Below the pieces are notes generated by a model. That model made no database searches. It was given only the letters and a program-made list of their open reading frames with translations, and was not told the origin of the DNA. A program made the position numbers and the translations under genes. Of a DNA stretch of 64,000 nucleotides, positions 59,801 to 64,000 are shown one piece after another. This stretch comes from Pachyseris speciosa (taxonomy: Eukaryota; Cnidaria; Anthozoa; Scleractinia; Pachyseridae): positions 5,001 to 69,000 of the forward strand of contig JAEMWC010001426.1 of assembly GCA_016490735.1 (NCBI GenBank), in the 5' to 3' direction. The number at the start of each line of letters is the position of its first letter. Position 1 is the first letter of the stretch.

Positions 59801-61809
59801 TTCGCTCGCCTTCGCGTACATTATAAGCGTATATTATAAGCTCCTATTGTCGACTAATGCAGACACTCATGAACTTTAAAATTGAAATATACTCCAATGG
59901 AATTTACAAACTGATTGTCCACGTTTTCAACGAGCATTTCTAGTTTAATGCATGAAAAAGATTAGTGTCTGCATTTCTCCTCAACGGCATGTTTGTATGT
60001 GTCCATGACCAAAGCATTGGACCCGGCAGCCCTGAAAATCAAGACCTCAGTGTCGTCCATATATTTCTTGTGCTACTGTTTGGGAAGAAATGGCAAATAA
60101 ATCCAGACATTTAAGACATTTGACCATTGGTGATTAAGGGCCTGTTTACATGGAGGGAAGGTGCCCCGGCTAACCGAGTTACCCGGCTAGGAGGGTTAAA
60201 ACATAGCCCGCCTTTACATGAAACTCGCCTAAGCGGGATAGTCAGAGGGCTATTTTTAGAGCGGTCGTGAGAACAGCAATCAAGATGGCGGACAAAGGAA
60301 ACCTTTTTAACGGTAAGTTCAATATTTTGATCGCTCGTTCCGTTAGCGGCCGCTTTTTAGTGTGTAGGGTTGTTATTTTGCACTCTGGTAATTGATCGTT
60401 GTCACTTGGGGCTGTTAACTTTAAAAGCTAACCTGGAATATATCGCTGCTCTCACGGTCTTCTCACCTCGGCTAGTCGGATAACCCGGCACGAACCGTTT
60501 ACACGGCAAAATGCTAGCCCGCCTAGAAGGGTGCCCCGGGCAAGTAGACAGGGTGCCCCGTGAAGGCGGGCTACCCTGTCTAGCATGTAAACGCTTCAAT
60601 GCGTTTTCTAAAGAAACGTATGAAAAGTTGGCCCTCCCGGAGTAGCTCGGCTAGCCGGGTAACTCGGTTAGCCGGGGCACCCTCCCTCCATGTAAACAGG
60701 CCCTAAATCTTTTGTTATAATGACCACTGTTGGTGAGTTTATCTCTGGTGGTGTGATCAGTCAGGTGATCAGTCTGTAGATCAGACTTTAAACCCTAATC
60801 CTGTATTCGGGTCACATCACGGAATCCAACTAATTTTTGCGTGTTTTATGCTTTTGTTTGTGCTATTCGCAAAAATAATGTCGGGTCTCCCACTTGAATA
60901 CTTGTTTCTAATGGCTACGCTTCACTGAAAACCATTGCTAATATCATGATTATCTCTCTATTTACGGCATGTAGAAATAGGTGTAGTTATGTAATATCCT
61001 GTTTAGTCTTGGGCACCCAGCGAGCCAAATCAATCAAATGATGTAGAAAGGCATTTTTAAGTGCCTTATGGTGTTTAAAGTCTGTTTAAAGAGATGCTTT
61101 CATAAGCTAGAAGAAGTTCAGCTGTTCGGATTCCCTAGCTGAAATTTTAATTGCCCGAAATTGTTAGGGAACAAAATCTGCCTCTGAGAAAATGCAAGCT
61201 GAAATGAACTTTCCACGAGCTTTCTAGGGAACTATTTTCTTTTCGAAAATGCTAGCTGACGTTTTTGACTGCCAAAAACAGCAATTACGACCTTTCTGAA
61301 AACCTCAGGGGCTATGATTTCCCTATTTCGAATCTTTTAGGCCACGTTTTAGTTACGAAAATCCGAGTGCACTCTTTAAACGACACCGAAAGCCTATGGC
61401 GAATTACCCTCCACCGAACAGATATCTACCGAAACTTGTCGTTAGGTGCCCCTGTTTAGTCCCTTTCATTTTAACGCGATATTACAGTTATTTGTGCTGT
61501 TGGACAAATTGTTAGCCCGTCTTAACGTATTTGTTACAAATGTTTTGCGTAGTGCGAAATTTGTTTGCGTCAAACTTGTACGGGTTCGGAGTGAAGGCCT
61601 TTCGAAAGAGCTCCCGCTTAAGATTTCTCGTGCAAACTGTGTAAGTTTAATCGTGGTTCACTTGATATCGCTGCGTTAAGCCACTAAACTGTTGATCTTA
61701 TCCTCATCAACATCTACTTACCTTTTGTCTTTGAAAACCCCAAGCCGTTTCGCATAATAATCAGAGCGAGGAGAACGCTCCAAAACCTCAGTGCGAAAGA
61801 ATTTTTCAT
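35127..61809 (-). CDS. alkaline phosphatase, secreted and GPI-anchored type, 8 exons, with a one-base lesion in exon 7
   Basis: Exons 61722-61809, 58623-58952, 57807-58052, 56587-56823, 55765-55905, 55216-55323, 54384-54664 and 35127-35392; all junctions are phase 1. Hydrolyses phosphate monoesters outside the cell with two zinc and one magnesium ion. Signal peptide in residues 1-25 ([10 protein letters not shown] core). D74-G-M-G and the nucleophile S124 in VPDSAST, the [16 protein letters not shown] block, [11 protein letters not shown] at 346-356 (metal ligands) and TADHSH at 391-396 are intact. The last exon starts [20 protein letters not shown] and ends in a hydrophobic tail ([11 protein letters not shown]) expected for GPI attachment. 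Exon 7 has 281 bases where 282 are needed: the expected ETHSGEDVG reads ETHSARML, so one G seems missing near 54394. About 565 codons without that lesion. The last intron is 19 kb because of an insertion. Confidence 0.9.
35896..37713 (+). mobile_element. pogo/Tc-type DDE transposon, internally deleted, with TIRs and TA duplication
   Basis: Ends TTCACTTATAAGGCTCAC and (reverse complement) TTCACTTATAAAGCGCAC, 16 of 18 bases matching, flanked by TA at 35894-35895 and 37714-37715. Inside, a plus-strand reading [20 protein letters not shown] (pogo-type HTH start) runs directly into [20 protein letters not shown] (middle of the DDE domain), so the region between was deleted. A second piece (about 36990-37370) reads [43 protein letters not shown] and [14 protein letters not shown], the DDE C-terminus. 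Stops and a frameshift separate the pieces; it cannot encode an active transposase. Confidence 0.88.
37904..37962 (+). repeat. (ATT)n microsatellite
   Basis: About 19 units; yields a poly-Asn ORF on the minus strand that is not a gene. Confidence 0.97.
38205..38480 (+). pseudogene. retroelement C-terminal fragment (Penelope-like GIY-YIG end)
   Basis: [20 protein letters not shown] then [20 protein letters not shown], followed after a one-base shift by [18 protein letters not shown]. This is the C-terminal pattern of Penelope-like or related endonuclease-bearing retroelements in cnidarians. Frameshifted, no upstream domains. Confidence 0.65.
39266..39712 (+). repeat. 33 bp minisatellite, about 13 copies, palindromic core
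   Basis: Unit of the type CATGCTGCAGAAATTCTGCA followed by a GCCTCCAATGACC spacer. The core CTGCAGAA-A-TTCTGCAG is an inverted repeat. Because 33 is divisible by 3, it creates long ORFs on both strands. Confidence 0.95.
40021..40405. repeat. array of GGAGTTA / TAACTCC inverted motifs
   Basis: More than a dozen TAACTCC or GGAGTTA motifs in alternating orientation, plus a direct repeat of a longer block (40028-40075 and 40198-40250: CCAAAAGTGGAGTTAAAAT). Confidence 0.85.
40406..42431. other. non-coding part of the insertion
   Basis: AT-rich; one short hairpin at 41722-41787 (AGCCATTATAAGTGGT and its inverse). No gene recognised. Confidence 0.5.
42432..44167. mobile_element. putative composite element with ACCTAAAACATGGAATCCGG inverted ends
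   Basis: 42432-42461 and about 44138-44167 are perfect inverted repeats made of a leader ACCTAAAACATGG and (GAATCCG)n. Between them are poly-A tracts and the end of a LINE reverse transcriptase. Whether this is one element or two solo ends is open. Confidence 0.5.
43700..44040 (+). mobile_element. LINE reverse transcriptase C-terminal fragment
   Basis: The stretch [20 protein letters not shown] then [20 protein letters not shown] fits the LRSS...P...T.G.R.F...A...WN.LP...R pattern at the end of CR1/Rex-type ORFs. A preceding segment (43763-43855) recurs at 47889-47976. Confidence 0.55.
44168..46224. other. non-coding part of the insertion with diverged duplications
   Basis: Blocks at about 44290-44580 and 44690-44770 share AGCATTTAGGC and neighbours, and 44522-44590 resembles 45745-45800 (CGCTATAAACAGYGTAAATAT). 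No gene recognised. Confidence 0.45.
46225..46385 (-). mobile_element. tRNA-derived SINE (minus copy of a head-to-head pair)
   Basis: Reverse complement: GTTAGCTCAGTTGGTAGAG (A-box), CATGGTTTCAACTTGC (degenerate B-box), then a body with CAAGCCTGAATTTC and an AT-rich end. Confidence 0.8.
46393..46570 (+). mobile_element. tRNA-derived SINE (plus copy of a head-to-head pair)
   Basis: GTTAGCTCAGGTGGTAGAGC (A-box) and AAGGGTTCAACTACCC (B-box), then the same body as the minus copy (TAAGCCTGAATTTC). The tRNA part lacks a pairing acceptor stem, so it is not a tRNA gene. Confidence 0.82.
46571..47601. other. non-coding part of the insertion
   Basis: Overlapping ORFs at 47.0-47.6 kb on both strands have no recognisable family and no splice context. 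Confidence 0.4.
47602..48950. mobile_element. large fold-back element with composite arms
   Basis: Arms 47602-47893 and 48672-48950 are inverted repeats in the same module order: GGGAGAG leader, tandem TCCGTGGACTACCCC units, a segment with TTATGGTAAAACAAAAAT, a segment with GCCATCTTGGTTACC, the box GGGTTTACCTAAAA, and (GGAATCC)n. The 780 bp interior contains a copy of the 43763-43855 segment and a (GGGGATCAGT)n tract at 48280-48340. No transposase ORF. Confidence 0.85.
49735..49915. repeat. diverged relative of the 32.2 kb fold-back element
   Basis: Starts TACCTCACAAATTTATG and ends GATATCCTTGTCCCTCC then CACATCCCAAAAGCTTCACA, matching both ends of the 32.2 kb element. The central part is shortened. 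Confidence 0.7.
50450..50605. repeat. short tandem array, period about 63
   Basis: Two and a half units of GGGCAAGTAATAATTCAGTT plus GTTTGCCTTGGTGGGCAATT; each unit is itself two related halves. Confidence 0.75.
50606..52065. other. non-coding part of the insertion
   Basis: No gene or element recognised. Confidence 0.45.
52066..52350 (+). pseudogene. decayed fragment of a transposon-associated protein domain
   Basis: Reads [34 protein letters not shown], then an in-frame stop where Trp is expected, then [20 protein letters not shown]. The WIGKVL...HYWKGSY...W pattern resembles a small chromo/Tudor-like barrel found in repeated cnidarian sequences. Family uncertain. Confidence 0.4.
52675..53240. 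repeat. about 34 bp minisatellite, ~16 copies, same palindromic core as the 39.3 kb array
   Basis: Unit GTGCAGAATTTCTGCGGCAT followed by CTGATCATTTAGGG. The core GCAGAATTTCTGC is the reverse complement of the GCAGAAATTCTGC core at 39.3 kb, while the spacers are unrelated. Confidence 0.95.
53505..53528 (+). repeat. poly-T tract
   Basis: Run of about 24 T. Confidence 0.95.
53640..53890 (+). mobile_element. LINE-like 3' tail at the right border of the insertion
   Basis: AT-rich segment ending AATAAAG, then (ATTATC)n/(ATT)n. Homology with the paralogous intron starts about 40 bases later. Confidence 0.45.
54384..54664 (-). CDS. alkaline phosphatase exon 7 (TADHSH; one base short)
   Basis: [20 protein letters not shown] through [15 protein letters not shown]. 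The last ~14 bases fit the family only in the next frame (GEDVG then GTAAGA). If read as is, a stop follows 7 codons later. Confidence 0.9.
54796..54856. repeat. poly-C / poly-G pair in phosphatase intron 6
   Basis: About 18 C followed 30 bases later by about 12 G, a strong potential hairpin and a likely assembly trouble spot. Confidence 0.85.
55216..55323 (-). CDS. alkaline phosphatase exon 6 (metal ligands)
   Basis: [20 protein letters not shown] to LQIVNR; donor GTAAAC. Confidence 0.95.
55765..55905 (-). CDS. alkaline phosphatase exon 5
   Basis: [13 protein letters not shown] to GYFLLVE; donor GTTTGG is weaker than the others but keeps the conserved [11 protein letters not shown] join. 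Confidence 0.93.
56338..56514. mobile_element. palindromic MITE in phosphatase intron 4
   Basis: Arms of about 82 bp: TTAAGTGATTCCTGGGATAT on the left and its near-inverse ending GAATAACTTAA. Almost no loop. Confidence 0.8.
56587..56823 (-). CDS. alkaline phosphatase exon 4
   Basis: [20 protein letters not shown] and onward to KVDHVI; donor GTATGT. Confidence 0.95.
57807..58052 (-). CDS. alkaline phosphatase exon 3
   Basis: Starts [13 protein letters not shown], includes [17 protein letters not shown], ends NCKDI; donor GTAATT. Confidence 0.95.
58330..58525 (+). mobile_element. LINE-like 3' tail in phosphatase intron 2
   Basis: AT-rich segment beginning with an ATT repeat, with GAGCTCATTTAGCTCTTGGGGC, ending in A-rich sequence. 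No coding part remains. Confidence 0.35.
58623..58952 (-). CDS. alkaline phosphatase exon 2 (active-site serine)
   Basis: Acceptor CCACAG; contains LFLGDGMG and [11 protein letters not shown]; donor GTAACT. Confidence 0.95.
60138..60703. mobile_element. PIF/Harbinger-type MITE, 566 bp, TAA target duplication
   Basis: Ends GGGCCTGTTTACATGGAGGG and its inverse, extended arms with GGTGCCCCGGCTAACCGAGT, and flanking TAA at 60135-60137 and 60704-60706. Length, TIR and a 3 bp TAA duplication suit PIF/Harbinger. It sits in intron 1 of the phosphatase. An internal ATGGCGGAC with a donor-like GGTAAG follows at 60284-60316. Confidence 0.8.
61009..61452. mobile_element. non-autonomous TIR element, copy 2
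   Basis: Second copy of the element at 19591-19965, inside intron 1 of the alkaline phosphatase. It is flanked by a direct repeat CCTGTTTAGTC (60998-61008 and 61451-61461), a likely 9-11 bp target-site duplication. TIRs are slightly more diverged than in copy 1. Confidence 0.75.
61722..61809 (-). CDS. alkaline phosphatase exon 1 (signal peptide)
   Basis: ATG at 61807-61809, 29 codons plus one base, donor GTAAGT. Confidence 0.88.
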
Positions 61810-61994
61810 GTCGCGTTGTGGACACTGATCAATACCCTTGTTGACGTGTTATGGCTCAATGTCGTGCCGCTGTTTTCCCTCTTTACAAAAACTCATTTGC
61901 AATGCTTGAGAAATTCATCACGCGTTATGAACAATCAAATAAGCTAAAAAAAAAAAAATCATAACAACACAACCTTTTTTCATTGGGTATGACC

Positions 61995-62031
61995 AATAAC
62001 CATCAACCATCAACCATCAACCATCAACCAT
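61995..62031 (+). repeat. (CAACCAT)n microsatellite
   Basis: Five units upstream of the phosphatase start. Confidence 0.9.
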
Positions 62032-62542
62032 CTACCATCCACAACAAACTGTTTTGTACGGTTCAACACTCCTCAATTTTCCTCCGCATTTTTCAGCTGG
62101 ACAAAGCTCTTTTATTTTCCTCATTTTGCCTGCGCTCTACTAGTCTTGGATTTTACAATGCTGTTCAGTTTTGAAAACTCAAACCATTTACATCGTAAAA
62201 GCGATGTTCACGGTCCATTTGAAATTCGGTAGTTCCGCACACAAAAGCGGGTTTCAATTCATGCACCACTGACAGAGGTGATATGATTGTTTACTGAACA
62301 TCGTTGACTTACTGACTTAATTCCCTCTCTCCTCTGGGAGAATAGGGACGTAATAACATCTTATTTTGAGCATGTTTCATATTCACTTCCGTCAATTCGC
62401 TCTGCGCGCTACAGATATTAGACATCTTAGAAGAAAAAAGGGCCTGTCCGCAGTCTCGGTTAGCTATAGTCTTGAAATTAAAGAAATGCGACTGATGCTA
62501 TAAAAAAATGAGTTCTGCTTCATTCACACTTTACGTACAGGA

Positions 62543-62781
62543 CTACAAAACCCACGACAGTGCAATCAGTAATAAGGCAGATAGTGGAGCAACGGACAGC
62601 ACACGGCCTCCACTGGTCAGGGCACTGGTCCTAGGCTTGCCTCCCCTGTTCACGTGTTTCACACATGACTCTCTCTGCTTGATTTCACTCAAGCACAAGG
62701 CGTGATCCATCACGTGAAACACATATTGCTGCTCTACCACACCATGAAACAAGTAGGCACCAGGCCCATCCGCAAATACAC
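62543..62781 (-). CDS. second alkaline phosphatase, last exon (gene continues beyond the window)
   Basis: Acceptor TTCACAG, phase 1. [30 protein letters not shown], a shorter linker, then hydrophobic SALLLIALSWVL and stop. It is nearly identical to 35127-35392 apart from the linker, which lacks the 24-base repeats. Its exon 7 must lie beyond base 64000. The active site is not in the window, so catalytic competence cannot be judged. Confidence 0.88.
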
Positions 62782-64000
62782 CTGTGAAAACATTCCAGAA
62801 ATTTCAGTGTGAGAAGGACGTAAAAGCAGTAATTACCAGCGACAATTGAGGTTAGAGAGTCCACGGTTCAGAAACTACTTGGCCTTGAAAGTCTTCATGA
62901 GACCTTTTAAGGAAAGCAGTATTGGGTTACACTGACGCCAACTGGGAATTTTGAAGCTTTTTTTTCAGACGTTAGCGTGTAGTTGGATGCATTTGTGAAG
63001 GATGGACCTTGTGTAAGTTCCACCGTTAAAAAAATTGAGACTTGAACAAAACGTCTAATAACTGATGGAATAGTTAAAAATAACTGTAAACAAATAGTAT
63101 CTGGCCCCCACTCTCCAAGTGCTTCCGTGTTCAAGAATACTGAAGGATACAACAAACAGACCGCTATCAACCCAAGGTGTTAGTGTTGCCTGTTGGAAAG
63201 GTGAGTGTAGTACAGTTTATTCCTTGAATAGCTTTGATGGCTTTGAATTTTCTCTTGGAAAGAAATAACCCTAAGGATACTCGTAGGCCGAAAAAGGGGA
63301 AATTGAGAATCATATGAACGACTGTTCCATTTCACTAGTTACTTCTCTTGCAAAGAACACAGAGGTAAAAGTCCACAACATTTTCCCTTTAAACTTCCTT
63401 GATGAATGTTTCCTTATTCCGCTCGTATGTCAGTTGTTTTCTTGTGATGATTCGTAATACACGGGAATTAGAATATTTTCCTAACACGTGACTAAAATCT
63501 TCCCAGTGACTGAACTCAGCAAACAGCCATTTGTCTACAAGAGCGATGACTCCATTTGCGATGAAATTGCATTGGTGTAGACTTATGTTTTCCCTGATAT
63601 TTTGACCACAAATTTACTAAATCAAATTTCAGTGACTTTTTTTATTCACGAATGGCTTCTGGATCACCAAGGAGAAAACATCGAGTAAATTTTCAAAGGC
63701 TAATGCCACACTGAGTTGTTACGAAGTTCAACTAAGATGCAATTAGGGGAGAACTTGATTCACTTTCATCTTGGCTATGAGTAACCAAAACCACTTACGA
63801 ATGGTTGCCGTGAGTTAAAATAATCGTTTTGAAGAAAACTTGGCCCTTATTTTTCGTTTGCCATCCGTAAAAAGGCGGCCTTTGCTTTCCAGATTTTTAC
63901 TAACAATCCAATGGCACTGCCCCTTTCAAATCATTAGAATCGAGTTGCCTTTTGTTCTTTATTGTATATTTGATTCCTACATCAGTCCCTTTCAGGGTGC
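62782..64000. other. last intron of the second alkaline phosphatase (partial)
   Basis: Collinear with both flanks of the first gene's intron 7 until about 63620, then diverged. No element seen. Confidence 0.7.

Overview
The window is AT-rich, intron-rich animal nuclear DNA. The organism looks like an anthozoan cnidarian (a stony coral or sea anemone). This rests on spliced genes with GT-AG introns, an NR2E-class nuclear receptor, tandem GPI-type alkaline phosphatases, and repeats of kinds common in cnidarians (tRNA-derived SINEs, 5'-truncated non-LTR elements, a Penelope-like fragment, a pogo element, many fold-back MITEs). The species cannot be named from the sequence alone. All recognisable host genes are on the minus strand.

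Layout. (1) 1-823: 5' part of a THAP zinc-finger gene that runs off the left edge. (2) 824-3346: two copies of a dispersed repeat and a 0.4 kb fold-back element. (3) 3347-12623: a complete four-exon NR2E (tailless/PNR-type) nuclear receptor, phases consistent at every junction, 369 residues, with a TATA box. (4) 12.7-20.5 kb: non-coding, with a long (TA)n tract, a SINE-like pair and one TIR element. (5) 20821-28831: a secreted von Willebrand A (VWA) domain gene whose introns hold an internally deleted tyrosine-recombinase-type element, a LINE end, several palindromic MITEs and a TGG/TGA tract. (6) 28.8-35.1 kb: intergenic, with a SINE, a near-perfect fold-back element and a broken LINE. (7) 35127-61809: an eight-exon alkaline phosphatase gene with an intact active site. 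(8) 62543-64000: last exon and part of the last intron of a second, tandemly duplicated alkaline phosphatase that continues past the right edge.

The most interesting structure is the last intron of the first phosphatase. Against its paralogue at 62.8-63.6 kb, the two flanks of that intron (35.39-35.86 kb and 53.93-54.2 kb) are collinear, but about 18 kb has been added between them. That block holds a pogo transposon with TIRs and TA target duplication, a Penelope-like end, two minisatellites built on one shared palindromic core, an array of GGAGTTA/TAACTCC hairpins, a head-to-head SINE pair, and a fold-back element with ~280 bp composite arms. The phosphatase also has an apparent one-base deletion in exon 7, just before this intron, so the copy may be decaying or the base may be an assembly error.

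No operons, CRISPR arrays, true tRNA or rRNA genes were found. I saw no complete, unknown protein-coding system. The novelty here is in repeat architecture.
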